Shown here: in pieces, positions 24,721-32,225 of the stretch
How positions within the stretch are numbered: position 1 is the stretch's first letter
How the letters are laid out: every line of letters begins with the position of its first letter
Source: Streptomyces tirandamycinicus
Lineage (GTDB): Bacteria > Actinomycetota > Actinomycetes > Streptomycetales > Streptomycetaceae
Length of the DNA stretch: 64,000 nucleotides
Assembly (NCBI RefSeq): GCF_003097515.1
Contig: NZ_CP029188.1
Span: 2,854,501 to 2,918,500, forward strand
Direction of reading: 5' to 3'
Position numbers and translations under genes: made by a program
Notes under the pieces: generated by a model
Seen by the model: only the letters and a program-made list of their open reading frames with translations
Database searches by the model: none
What the model was told of the DNA's origin: nothing

Positions 24721-24759
24721 TAAAGCGGGTGTCGCAGGTTCGAATCCTGCCGGAGGCAC
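24721..24759 (+). other. Right piece of attR (tRNA-Arg 3' half remnant)
   Basis: TAAAGCGGGTGTCGCAGGTT and the following bases to GGCAC repeat the tRNA 3' half at 10547-10585, with A instead of G at 24754. It lacks the 5' half and is therefore not a second tRNA. This is probably the original chromosomal 3' end of the tRNA. Confidence 0.85.
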
Positions 24760-24763
24760 AACA

Positions 24764-24809
24764 CGAAGGGCCGGTTCAGCGGAGCGATCTCCTCGAACTG
24801 GCCCTTTCG
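24764..24809 (+). terminator. Hairpin, probable original tRNA terminator
   Basis: CGAAGGGCCGGTTC and GAACTGGCCCTTTCG can pair (imperfect) around a roughly 17-nt loop just after the attR remnant. It fits the tRNA's terminator before the element integrated. Confidence 0.5.
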
Positions 24810-24867
24810 CGTGATCGCGGCCGTGCCATCACGACGCCGCCACCCGGTCCAGCGAGCCATCAGCCGC

Positions 24868-24954
24868 ATGGATCGGGACAGTGACATCGAGACGGGGCAG
24901 CGGTGGCGGTCCCTGGAGCTGTGGGCAGTCGGCTACCCGGCAGGTGCGGCGTGA
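24868..24954 (+). CDS. Possible 28-codon small ORF
   Basis: ATG 24868 opens a 28-codon frame ('MDRDSDIETGQRWRSLELWA' then 'VGYPAGAA') whose TGA overlaps the GTG of the next small frame as GTGA. The overlap suggests coupling, but no strong ribosome site or homology is seen. It may be the remnant of a longer gene cut by the island boundary. Confidence 0.3.
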   Translation: MDRDSDIETGQRWRSLELWAVGYPAGAA

Positions 24955-25091
24955 CCCGGCCCGCCGTGCGGGTCGGCCAGGTGTGGGCCGACAGCGACAA
25001 GCGCAGCGAGGGCGGCACCGTACGCGTCGACGCGGTCGACGGCCGCTACGCGCACTGCACAGTCACGCCTTCGAACCGTGCTGGCCGATAG
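24951..25091 (+). CDS. Small hypothetical protein, possibly truncated (DUF6354-like)
   Basis: 46 codons from GTG 24951, starting 'VTRPAVRVGQVWADSDKR' with 'TVRVDAVDGRYAHCTV' after it. This looks like the N-terminal beta-rich half of small Streptomyces proteins that I recall as DUF6354. It ends early after 'SNRAGR', so it may be truncated by an indel near 25070. Function unknown. Confidence 0.4.
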   Translation: MTRPAVRVGQVWADSDKRSEGGTVRVDAVDGRYAHCTVTPSNRAGR

Positions 25092-25140
25092 AGAGACCAC
25101 CGGCGGGGCGGACGGGAACGGCCTGGTCCTGCACTGCCCG

Positions 25141-25947
25141 TCAGGGACGCGGGGCCTTCTCGCCGTGCACGGCGGTGTATTCGGCTGCGAGCCAGGGGCC
25201 GAGGTCATGGATGAGCATCCCGAGCACCCCCGGATCGGGCGAGGGTGCACGGCCAGCGGCCGCGGCGACACGCATCTGCTCGGCGCGCTCGGGGTAGTAG
25301 CGGCCGCAGAGCTCGGCGGACTGGTCGAGGTCGCTGGTCCAGCCGCCCCATCGGGGCATGATCAGAGTGAATCCCGTGCGGACGATGCGACGGCCGACGA
25401 GGCGGCTGAGGGTCCGGCGATCGGCCTCCCCGGTGGCTTCGGCTGCCTTGGTACGCCAGCGTGGGAGCACCTGGGCGAGGTCGCCGTTGGTCGCGCGCGC
25501 GAGTAGGGCTGTGGGGCGGTAGCGGGGCAGTTCTTCCGCGAGGTCAGGGCCCAGCAGCGGGGTGCAGAGGCAGGCGATGAAGAATCCGCCGTCGTGACGC
25601 TCGATGTCGCTCAGCAGAACCCGTGTGCCGGCCAGCAGGATCCCCACGCCGTCGATCTGCGGGAAGGCACGGTCGAGTGCGGCCTCGATCGTTCCGGCGT
25701 CGGCGCGGTCGGCTTCGGTGGGCTCGTCGTGGAGGGCGAGCTGGAGGTCGAGGTCGGAGACGCCGGGAATGGCGGTGCCACGGGGGACGCTGCCGTAGAG
25801 GTAGGCGCTGTGCAGGCGCGTTCTGCCGAACGTCGCGGCGATATGGGCGCGGGCGGCATCGACGACGGGGACGAACGCCGCCGGGACTCGGTCCAGTGCG
25901 CCTTCGCGTGCGATCGTTCCGTCGCGGTCCAGCCCTCGTTCATCCAC
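25141..25947 (-). CDS. Nucleotidyltransferase-fold protein
   Basis: Polymerase-beta superfamily protein, 268 residues from GTG 25947; the frame is open to GTG 26016 and the start is uncertain. The signature 'YLYGSVPRGTAIPGVSDLDL' gives the GS motif and the paired catalytic acids of the NTP_transf_2 fold. The rest is a helical domain with 'RYRPTALLARATNGDL' and resembles aminoglycoside- or tRNA-type nucleotidyltransferases of unknown substrate. It is a single gene at the right flank of the island, opposite to its neighbours. Confidence 0.75.
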   Translation of the reverse strand: MDERGLDRDGTIAREGALDRVPAAFVPVVDAARAHIAATFGRTRLHSAYLYGSVPRGTAIPGVSDLDLQLALHDEPTEADRADAGTIEAALDRAFPQIDGVGILLAGTRVLLSDIERHDGGFFIACLCTPLLGPDLAEELPRYRPTALLARATNGDLAQVLPRWRTKAAEATGEADRRTLSRLVGRRIVRTGFTLIMPRWGGWTSDLDQSAELCGRYYPERAEQMRVAAAAGRAPSPDPGVLGMLIHDLGPWLAAEYTAVHGEKAPRP

Positions 25948-26361
25948 GGGAACACTGTGCCTGGTGCTGCGTGCCGCTGCATGCCGCAGAGCCGATGCGA
26001 GGGAGGAGCGGCGCACTCAAGTGCCGGCCGCCGCGGGTCTACTCGGCCGGCCGGGGGTCCCTGCGAAACGTCCGGGCCCTGCGGACCGCGGCCACCCGCC
26101 CGATGACGAACAGCTTCTGCGGCCGAAGGACGGAGGCCGGGCCGGCCGGGCCGAAGGGCTGCTGAGCGGGCCGGAAGCGGATCGGAAGCAGGTCGGTTCT
26201 GGGCACGGAAGCGGCGGCGCTGGTCGCATCGGAGACGTCAACCGCTGTTCCGCGCACCGCTGTCCACCGTCGCTGTCGTGGCGGGCCCATCGCGTACACA
26301 CGTACCGCCAGAGGGCATCCGGGGCGGGCGCGCCGCACTGCCGTGATCTCTGGAGAACCCC
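25948..26361. other. Upstream region of the TIR/Macro locus, no gene seen
   Basis: About 400 bp between the divergent nucleotidyltransferase and the first gene of the 26.4-32 kb block. Open frames on both strands have poor coding character. It must hold the promoter of the block, but I cannot point to clear -10/-35 boxes. Confidence 0.4.
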
Positions 26362-27145
26362 ATGACCGACCCAGGGCTGACACCGTACGCCGGGCGTCCC
26401 GACCCACCGTCCACCCACCGCGCCCCGTCATCTCACCGGGCCCCCTCCTCCTACCGCTCGCCCTCCTCCTACCGTGCCCCGGGCCTGATACCGCCGAGCG
26501 GCCCCGCCCGTACCTGGGGGCTTGTGGTCATCGCCACGCCCCTGCTGCTCGCCATGACGGTGGTCCTGCTGGGCGGCGCAGCCGACGACTCCGCCTCGTC
26601 CGAGCCCTACGGGCCGTCCGGATCGTCCGGGTCGGGCTTGTTCGGTTCGGACACCTTCGGCACGGACGGCGGAAGCCCGGCCGGCCGGCCGGCCGAGCCA
26701 CACGCCGTCGACGACGGCACCCGCATGGCCGTACGACGGCACCGGTACACCGGACCGGTACAGCATCCCCGAGGCGACCGCGACCGACGGGTACGGCGAC
26801 GGCGGGTTCGCCTACCCGACGGACGCCGCCGCCGGCACCCCGGCCGCGAGCGCGACCGGTGGGCCGGGCGAGGTCGTCACCGCCTACTTCGAGGCGATCA
26901 ACGCCCGCGACTACCGGACCGCCTGGACCCTCGGCGGCAGCAACCTCGAGTCCAGCTACGACCGCTTCGTCTCGGGCTACGCCACCACCCGGCGGGACAC
27001 CATCCGCATCGTGTCCGTGGAAGGCACCAGGGTGCGGCTGACCATCGACGCCCTCCAGGTCGACGGCACGACGCAGTCGTACGACGCCACCTACACCGTC
27101 CGCGGCGGTGTGATCACCAGCGGCACGGCCACCCGGGCCGACTGA
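26362..27145 (+). pseudogene. Membrane-anchored NTF2-like (DUF4878-type) protein, frameshifted at CCGG repeat
   Basis: ATG 26362 follows a good GGAGA site. The first frame gives a Pro/Ser/Arg-rich cytoplasmic part with 'HRAPSS/YRSPSS' repeats, one TM ('LVVIATPLLLAMTVVLLGG') and a Ser/Gly linker. The coding signal then moves to the next frame ('PYDGTGTPDRYSIPEATATD') and continues through an NTF2-like domain ('GEVVTAYFEAINARDYRTAW', 'YTVRGGVITSG') to TGA at 27145. The shift coincides with a run of nearly five CCGG units at 26677-26695; one unit fewer would restore a single frame of about 259 residues. It could be a real mutation, a phase-variable switch or a sequencing error. It leads the TIR/Macro block. 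Confidence 0.7.
26677..26695. repeat. CCGG tetranucleotide repeat, 4.75 copies
   Basis: Four full CCGG units plus CCG lie exactly where the reading frame of the surrounding gene changes. Such tracts are prone to slippage of 4 bp, which changes frame. Confidence 0.8.
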
Positions 27146-27199
27146 CACCCACCGGCGTACCCGCAGGGGTGCGCCCTCACGAGCGGAGCGCGAACCACC

Positions 27200-28789
27200 A
27201 TGGCCACAGACGAACTCTCACCCCGTCCGCCCGGCCCGCCACCGCAGATGCCGCCGGAGCACCGCGCGTACAAGCGCACCAGAGCCACCCGGCTGCTGTC
27301 GGCGGGCACCTACCTCGATCCCGGCTACCGGCGGGCCGTCATCCGGGAACTGCTGGACAGCCGTTTCCGGGTCGTCGCGCCCTCCTTCGGCTACGACGCC
27401 GTATCGGTGCTGGCGCACGCCCTCGCCGCGCGCCGGCTGCACCGCACCCAGTGGGCGGCCGCGGCCGGCGCGGCGGCCGTGATCCTGCTGCTGATGGGCA
27501 CCGGGGCGTTCAGCACGCCGCTCGGCGTCGTCATGCTGCTCTGGGTGCCGTGGGCGGCGGCCTATCTGCGCCGGATCGTCACCCTGCAGATCCTGATGAC
27601 CCGGCTGCGGGAGAGCGGTCCGGACGGCGGCTTCGGCGGGGCCTGCCCCACGCACGACAAGCTGACCGCCGAACTCGCCCACAAGATCGACCAGGAGCAG
27701 ACCGGCAGCAGCGGACTGGTCTTCTACGGCGGCTACCGGCCCTTCGTCGGCGCGGGCCTGCCGCTGCGCGACTGGTCCAACGCGCAGTTGCTGCTGGGCG
27801 CGCCGAAGACCCGGATCATGGCCCGCAAGAGCGAGAACGGCCTGCCGCCCGACCTCGACACCGTCGAGCGAAGGCAGGTCGTCCCGTTCACCGTGCACGA
27901 CATCACCAGCCAGGTCGCCGCCCGGATGGCCGCCGATCTGCGGGACGAGGCCCGGCCCGACGAGCGGATCGAAGGGCTGACCGTCGAGCAGCGCCGCTAC
28001 ACCACCGCGATCCTCACCAACGACCGAACCACCGGTGCCGACTGGACCGAACTTCCCGATGTGGACGACCTGCCCGGCATCCACTGGCGCGAGGACTACG
28101 ACGCGGCCCGCGAGTACCTGTGCGTGCGCGTCGGATCGTGGGAGGAGGAGCTGGTGACCTCGATCTTCGTCGGGTTCGACATCAGGGGCAACACGCTGCA
28201 CACCGAGTTCTACACGTATGTCCTCGGGCCGCTCGTCAAGGACTTCCACCTCGTGGACCAGTTGCCCCACGCCATCGACGCGCGTCTGGCGGTGCGGGTG
28301 GCGTGGGACATGTTCAAGGCCATGGTGCGCTGGTCCACAGCGCTGTGGCTGTGGCCGCTGTGGCTGATCCCGGTGCGGTTCCTGCCCGCGTGGGCGGTGC
28401 CTTGGATCCGGCCCTGGGAGGTCAGGCGGGCCAGGAGGGCCATCGCCGCGGTGCTGCAGGAGGAGCAGGTGGCGGACACCAGCGAGTTCGGTCTGGGCCG
28501 TTACGCCAACCCGTGGCTCAACCGCGGCGCCCTGGTGAGCGTCAGGGAACTCGCCACCAGCGAGAACTACCACCACTTCTTCCAGCACTCCGACGCGACC
28601 AAGTACATGGAGATCGTCGAGCGCCGTCTGCTCCAGAACATCCGCGCGTTTCTCGACGAGCACGACGTGGACCTCGCCGAGCACGACCGCGCGCAGACCA
28701 ACATCCTGCTGGGCGACAACAGCCAGAACTTCTTCGGCGGCACGAACAGCAACTTCGGCTACAACTACCAGCCGTCGGGAGGCCGTTGA
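27200..28789 (+). CDS. Polytopic membrane protein with C-terminal amyloid-like motif
   Basis: 529 residues, no family recognised. A Pro-rich N-terminus ('PRPPGPPPQMPPEHRAY') is followed by a hydrophobic hairpin (about residues 93-135: 'AAAAGAAAVILLLMG', 'GVVMLLWVPWAAAYL'). A large soluble region follows, then a Trp-rich membrane segment near 376-402 ('WLWPLWLIPVRFLPAW'), then a helical tail. The last 25 residues contain 'GDNSQNFFGGTNSNFGY' (505-521). Nearly the same motif stands at the N-terminus of the TIR-like protein encoded 2 bp downstream. Shared short Asn/Gly/Gln motifs between neighbouring proteins are the hallmark of bacterial amyloid signalling pairs, so this protein may be the sensor or scaffold that recruits the TIR protein. 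Confidence 0.75.
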   Translation: MATDELSPRPPGPPPQMPPEHRAYKRTRATRLLSAGTYLDPGYRRAVIRELLDSRFRVVAPSFGYDAVSVLAHALAARRLHRTQWAAAAGAAAVILLLMGTGAFSTPLGVVMLLWVPWAAAYLRRIVTLQILMTRLRESGPDGGFGGACPTHDKLTAELAHKIDQEQTGSSGLVFYGGYRPFVGAGLPLRDWSNAQLLLGAPKTRIMARKSENGLPPDLDTVERRQVVPFTVHDITSQVAARMAADLRDEARPDERIEGLTVEQRRYTTAILTNDRTTGADWTELPDVDDLPGIHWREDYDAAREYLCVRVGSWEEELVTSIFVGFDIRGNTLHTEFYTYVLGPLVKDFHLVDQLPHAIDARLAVRVAWDMFKAMVRWSTALWLWPLWLIPVRFLPAWAVPWIRPWEVRRARRAIAAVLQEEQVADTSEFGLGRYANPWLNRGALVSVRELATSENYHHFFQHSDATKYMEIVERRLLQNIRAFLDEHDVDLAEHDRAQTNILLGDNSQNFFGGTNSNFGYNYQPSGGR

Positions 28790-28791
28790 TC

Positions 28792-29505
28792 ATGACGGAC
28801 AGGGAATCGACCATGGGCCAGGGCCACACCTTCGGTGACAACAACCAGAACGTGTTCGGCGGCACGAACAGCGGCTTCGGGTACCACGTCCACAACGCCC
28901 CGCAGCAGCAGCGGCCGTCCGCCGAGCAGGAGGCGGCACAGGCGGCCCAGGCGCGCGCGGACTACGGCCGCAGCCGCAGCGTCTTCGTCGTGCACGGCCG
29001 CGACGAGGAGGTCCGCACGGCGATGTTCGGCCTGCTGCGCCGGCTCGACCTGCGCCCGCTGGAGTGGGAGCGGCTGGTCCGGGCCACCGGGGGCACCGCG
29101 CCGTTCCTCGGCGAGGTCATCGAGAAGGCGCTGTCGCAGGCGCAGGCGGCGCTCGTGCTGCTCACCCCCGACGACGTCGCCATGCTCCATCCGCACCTGC
29201 AGGGTTTCAACGAGCCGCCCTACGAGAACAGGCTGACCGGCCAGCCCCGTCAGAACGTGCTGATCGAACTCGGCATGGCCCTGATGGCCTACCCGGAGCG
29301 GACGATCATCGTGCAGGTCGGCCAGGTGCGGCCCGCCGCGGACCTCGCGGGCCGCAACGTGGTCCACTTCGACGGCTCCGAGGCCGCCGTCTCGAAGATC
29401 GTCGAACGGCTCAAGGGGGCCGAGTGCGACCTCGACGACACCCGGCCGGACTGGCGCGACATCTCGTACTTCAGGAATCTGGCGGCTTACCGCCGACTGG
29501 CCTGA
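28792..29505 (+). CDS. TIR-like (PF10137, Cap12-type) effector with N-terminal amyloid-like motif
   Basis: 237 residues; GGGAGG stands 9 nt before ATG 28792. 'GDNNQNVFGGTNSGFGY' occupies residues 15-31, then an Ala/Gln linker, then the TIR-like domain from about residue 63. This has 'SVFVVHGRDEEVRTAMFGLL' at the first strand, 'AQAALVLLTPDDVAML' in the middle, 'PRQNVLIELGMALMAY' with the putative catalytic Glu, and 'ERTIIVQVG' and 'GRNVVHFDGS' at the end. That order is characteristic of the predicted nucleotide-binding TIR-like family, whose known members degrade NAD+ or make ADP-ribose signals in CBASS, Pycsar or Thoeris-type defence. It is probably translated together with the upstream membrane protein. 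Confidence 0.87.
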   Translation: MTDRESTMGQGHTFGDNNQNVFGGTNSGFGYHVHNAPQQQRPSAEQEAAQAAQARADYGRSRSVFVVHGRDEEVRTAMFGLLRRLDLRPLEWERLVRATGGTAPFLGEVIEKALSQAQAALVLLTPDDVAMLHPHLQGFNEPPYENRLTGQPRQNVLIELGMALMAYPERTIIVQVGQVRPAADLAGRNVVHFDGSEAAVSKIVERLKGAECDLDDTRPDWRDISYFRNLAAYRRLA

Positions 29506-29513
29506 CGGGCGGT

Positions 29514-29549
29514 GCGAGGGGGCGGGACGCCGGGTTCCGCCCCCTCGTG
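29514..29549 (+). terminator. Hairpin after the TIR gene
   Basis: GCGAGGGGGCGGGA pairs with TCCGCCCCCTCGTGC around a short loop with one mismatch, 8 bp after the stop. It separates the TIR operon from the convergent Macro gene. Confidence 0.7.
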
Positions 29550-29719
29550 CGGCGCCGGCGGAGGCCCCGCGGCAGCCCGGCCGAGGCCCCGCGACAGCCG
29601 GAGGGCCGCGCGCCCGCACCGCCCGGAGGACCGCTCACCCGCGGCAGCCGGGGACCCGCGCGCCCGCGCCGCCCGTCCGGTCGGTGGGCTACCGGTCCCC
29701 GGGCTCCCGCGCTACCGCG

Positions 29720-30727
29720 CTACCGGTCCGGGTCCCACGCCAGAGCGTCCAGGAACGCCGCCAGCTCGCGCATGTTGACGCTCTCCAGTTCCTCGGGCCG
29801 TATCACCACACGCAGTTCACGGCAGATCGCGCTCTCCCGGGAGCGGGCCACGAACGACATCAGGATCAGCCGGAGCAGGCTGTCCCGGTCGAGGTAGCCG
29901 AGCCGCGCCAGCCCGGAACCGGCCAGCGGCATGGCCACCCGGTCCAGTTGGGCGTGCGCGCGCAGCGCGTCCCACAGCCCGCCGAGGCCCCGCCACAGGT
30001 CCTCCACGCCGGAGGCCGCCACGTAGTCGTTCCCGATCCGGCTGTAGGCCACGCCGAACACCAGCCGCGGCCGGGCGCCCAGTACCGCCACCGTGCCGAT
30101 CGGGTAGCGGTCGAGCTTGCCGAGCGGCTTGTCGGCACGCTCCTCGCGCGCGACGGGCTCGGCCGAGGCGAGCGCCGCGCTCAGCTCCGCGTCCAGACGG
30201 GACACGTCGCCACCGTATCCGCGGTCCAGCAGTTGCGCCTGCAGGCTGTCGCCGTGGATGACCCGGCCGTCGGCCGACAGCGTGTCGAAGGTGTCGCAGA
30301 ACCCGACGACGAGATGGCCCGACTGGTCGAACAGGTCACCCGCCTCGACGACCACCGTCATGTCGGGCCGCCGGAACACCTGCTGCACCCGGGCCGCCGG
30401 ACGGGCCCGCAGCAGCCCCCAGCCCAGGCACGCCCCCACCGACAGCCCGACGGCCGCGCCGGAACCGATGTGCGGCACGAACGGACCCACGACCTGCAGC
30501 ACGGCGGACAGCCCGCCGAACGCCACCATCGTGTCGCGTACGAAGACCTGCCGGGCGCGCCGCGTGCCGCGCGGCAACCGCGGCAACCGCCACAGCCGCG
30601 ACAAGAAAGACGCTGAGAGAGGGGGGCGGCGGCGGGACGGCCGCCGCCGGGAACGCGGGCCGGGGCGTGAGTCGGGGCGTGAGTCGGGGTCCGGCCGGGA
30701 GAAGCCGGGGGATCTTATCGGGCCCAT
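29720..30727 (-). CDS. Two-TM protein with ThsA-type Macro domain
   Basis: 335 residues from ATG 30727 (the frame opens to 30799 with TTG/GTG inside a palindrome). A very Arg/Pro-rich cytoplasmic leader is followed by two hydrophobic helices ('AFGGLSAVLQVVGPFV', 'AAVGLSVGACLGWGLL'), then the Macro-like domain formerly called DUF6430. Its features are 'EAGDLFDQSGHLVVGFCDTFDT', 'GDSLQAQLLDR', 'GVAYSRIGNDYVAAS' and the ligand-loop 'MPLAGSGLARLG'. TM-Macro is the layout of type II Thoeris ThsA, which senses an ADP-ribose-type signal made by a TIR protein and attacks the membrane. A TIR-like gene lies convergently 215 bp away. It shares a bidirectional promoter with the SARP-Macro gene. Confidence 0.82.
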   Translation of the reverse strand: MGPIRSPGFSRPDPDSRPDSRPGPRSRRRPSRRRPPLSASFLSRLWRLPRLPRGTRRARQVFVRDTMVAFGGLSAVLQVVGPFVPHIGSGAAVGLSVGACLGWGLLRARPAARVQQVFRRPDMTVVVEAGDLFDQSGHLVVGFCDTFDTLSADGRVIHGDSLQAQLLDRGYGGDVSRLDAELSAALASAEPVAREERADKPLGKLDRYPIGTVAVLGARPRLVFGVAYSRIGNDYVAASGVEDLWRGLGGLWDALRAHAQLDRVAMPLAGSGLARLGYLDRDSLLRLILMSFVARSRESAICRELRVVIRPEELESVNMRELAAFLDALAWDPDR

Positions 30728-30775
30728 CGGGTCCGGACCCCCGGAATCACCCGAACTCACGGTTACCCCGGGGTC

Positions 30776-30798
30776 TGGTGATAATCTTCCGGTCACCA
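30776..30798. promoter_or_regulatory. Inverted repeat in divergent Macro/SARP-Macro promoter
   Basis: TGGTGA-N11-TCACCA is a perfect 6-bp inverted repeat that also contains GATAAT (30780-30785), a good -10-like hexamer on the plus strand. Likely an operator over a promoter for the SARP-Macro regulator itself. Confidence 0.5.
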
Positions 30799-30842
30799 AT
30801 GCCTGACGCAGAGTGATGTACGACCACCGGGGGGCGACGGGG

Positions 30843-32225
30843 ATGGCCGGTGCGGCAGCACGTGTCCGAGTGAAGGTCCTGGGCCCGGTTCAGCTCGAGG
30901 TCGACGGGGTTCCGGTCCGGCTGACACCGCTGACCGTACGGCTGCTGGTCCGGCTGGTGGCCGCCGGAGGCGACGCGGTCCCGGTGCGGCAACTGCGGCG
31001 CGACGTATGGGGTCTCGCGGACGAGCCCCGCCATCTGGACCAGCGCAACCGCAACGAGGTCCAGAAGCGGGTCCTGGAGCTGCGGCGTGCCCTGGCACCC
31101 GGCCAGGACGGCGCCGGTACGAACATCCTGCGCACCGAGCAGCAGGTCACCGTCCAGGGTCCGGAGACCGCCTACCGTCTGGTGCTGCGGCCCGAGGAAC
31201 TGGACAGCGCACGGTTCACCGCGATCGTCAGCGACGCCCTGCTCGCGCCGCCGGCGACCGCCGCACACCGGCTGGCCGAGGCGCTGTCCCTGGTGCGCGG
31301 CCGGCCGCTGGCCGAGGTGAGCGGAGAAGGGTTCGCGGCTCCGTTCGTACGCCGCCTGACCGCTCTTCAGGAGACGGCCCGGCGTGAACTGGTCCGTGTG
31401 CAGACGGACCTGGGGCGCCCCGAACTCGCCCTGCCGGTCGCCGAACTGATCGCCTACGACCACCCCGACGACGCCGAGGCCGCGCGTGTCCTCGACACCC
31501 TCCGCGCGGAGCTCCGCGCCCGGCACGGGGCGGAACTGCTGCGGCACCGGGTGCCGTTGCCGGGCCAGCGGGCCGATGTGGTGTTGTTGCGGGGCGACTT
31601 GTTCGATCAGGCCGACTGCAACCTGGTCGTCGGGTTCTCCGACACCTTCGACACCGAGACCGAAGAGGATCTCGTGATCAGCCGTGAGAGCGTGCAGAGC
31701 CAGCTCGTCGACCGGCTGTTCGACGGGCGACGGCGCCTGCTGGACGACAAGCTGCGGGCGGGGCTGCGCAAGACGAAGGCGGTGGGCACCGAGAGCGCAC
31801 GGTCCAAGCCGCTGGGCCGGCGGGTGCGCTATCCGGTGGGCACCACCGTGGTGCTGCCGGTCGACGGCCGCCGGGTGTTCGCCATCGCCTATTCGCAGCT
31901 CGGCAACGATCTGGTGGCCAGGTCCAGCGACCGCGATCTGCGGCTGAGTCTGGAGAATCTGTGGGCCTCGGTGGCGGTTCACGGTCTGTTCAAGCCGGTC
32001 GCGGTCCCACTGATCGGTTCCGGGCTGGCCCGCGTCACGGATCTGGACCGGGGCCAGCTGGTCGCCCTGATCGTGGACTCGTTCATCGACGCCTGCCGTC
32101 GCTACCCCGCCCTGACCCCCGAACTCCGGCTCGTCATCCGGCCCCAGGAGCTGGCCCGGACGGATTTGACCCCGGTGGAGCAGCGCTTCCAGGACCTTGT
32201 ACTCGGGCATGGCGCGGCGGACTGA
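30843..32225 (+). CDS. SARP/BTAD transcription activator fused to ThsA-type Macro domain
   Basis: 460 residues from ATG 30843 (ATG 30816 or GTG 30813 also possible). Residues about 8-100 are an OmpR-type winged helix as in SARPs ('VKVLGPVQLEVDGVPV', 'LRRDVWG', 'QKRVLELRRAL'). Residues 105-235 are the helical BTAD domain ('AAHRLAEALSLVRGRPLAEV', 'LVRVQTDLGRPELAL'). The remainder repeats the Macro domain of the divergent gene: 'RGDLFDQADCNLVVGFSDTFD', 'ISRESVQSQLVDRLF', 'AYSQLGNDLVA' and 'VPLIGSGLARVT'. SARPs activate secondary-metabolite genes; I do not know of a characterised SARP with a Macro domain. It suggests transcription control by an ADP-ribose-type ligand. Confidence 0.85.
   Translation: MAGAAARVRVKVLGPVQLEVDGVPVRLTPLTVRLLVRLVAAGGDAVPVRQLRRDVWGLADEPRHLDQRNRNEVQKRVLELRRALAPGQDGAGTNILRTEQQVTVQGPETAYRLVLRPEELDSARFTAIVSDALLAPPATAAHRLAEALSLVRGRPLAEVSGEGFAAPFVRRLTALQETARRELVRVQTDLGRPELALPVAELIAYDHPDDAEAARVLDTLRAELRARHGAELLRHRVPLPGQRADVVLLRGDLFDQADCNLVVGFSDTFDTETEEDLVISRESVQSQLVDRLFDGRRRLLDDKLRAGLRKTKAVGTESARSKPLGRRVRYPVGTTVVLPVDGRRVFAIAYSQLGNDLVARSSDRDLRLSLENLWASVAVHGLFKPVAVPLIGSGLARVTDLDRGQLVALIVDSFIDACRRYPALTPELRLVIRPQELARTDLTPVEQRFQDLVLGHGAAD

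Larger units (their letters stand above)
10543..24759. mobile_element. Integrated genomic island in tRNA-Arg(CCU), later hit by two IS elements
   Basis: Bounded by a 43-bp direct repeat of the tRNA 3' part. A degenerate tyrosine integrase lies beside attL with its C-terminus toward the tRNA. Cargo is MreB-like, two DksA-like proteins, a two-component pair, a small secreted protein, SecDF, a YbaK deacylase, DUF6578 and several broken genes. No replication, transfer or excisionase gene is recognisable, so it looks immobile now. Without the two IS elements the element is about 11.8 kb. The right att site was split by the IS insertions at a TAA. Confidence 0.8.

Noticed and set aside
24721..24759. 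Second tRNA-Arg gene
   Set aside because: Only the 3' half from the anticodon loop is present; D arm and 5' acceptor strand are missing. It is an att remnant.
26343..27041. 232-codon plus-strand frame overlapping the NTF2-like gene
   Set aside because: Arg/Pro/Ser/Ala-rich shadow; the NTF2-like coding signal lies in the other frame.
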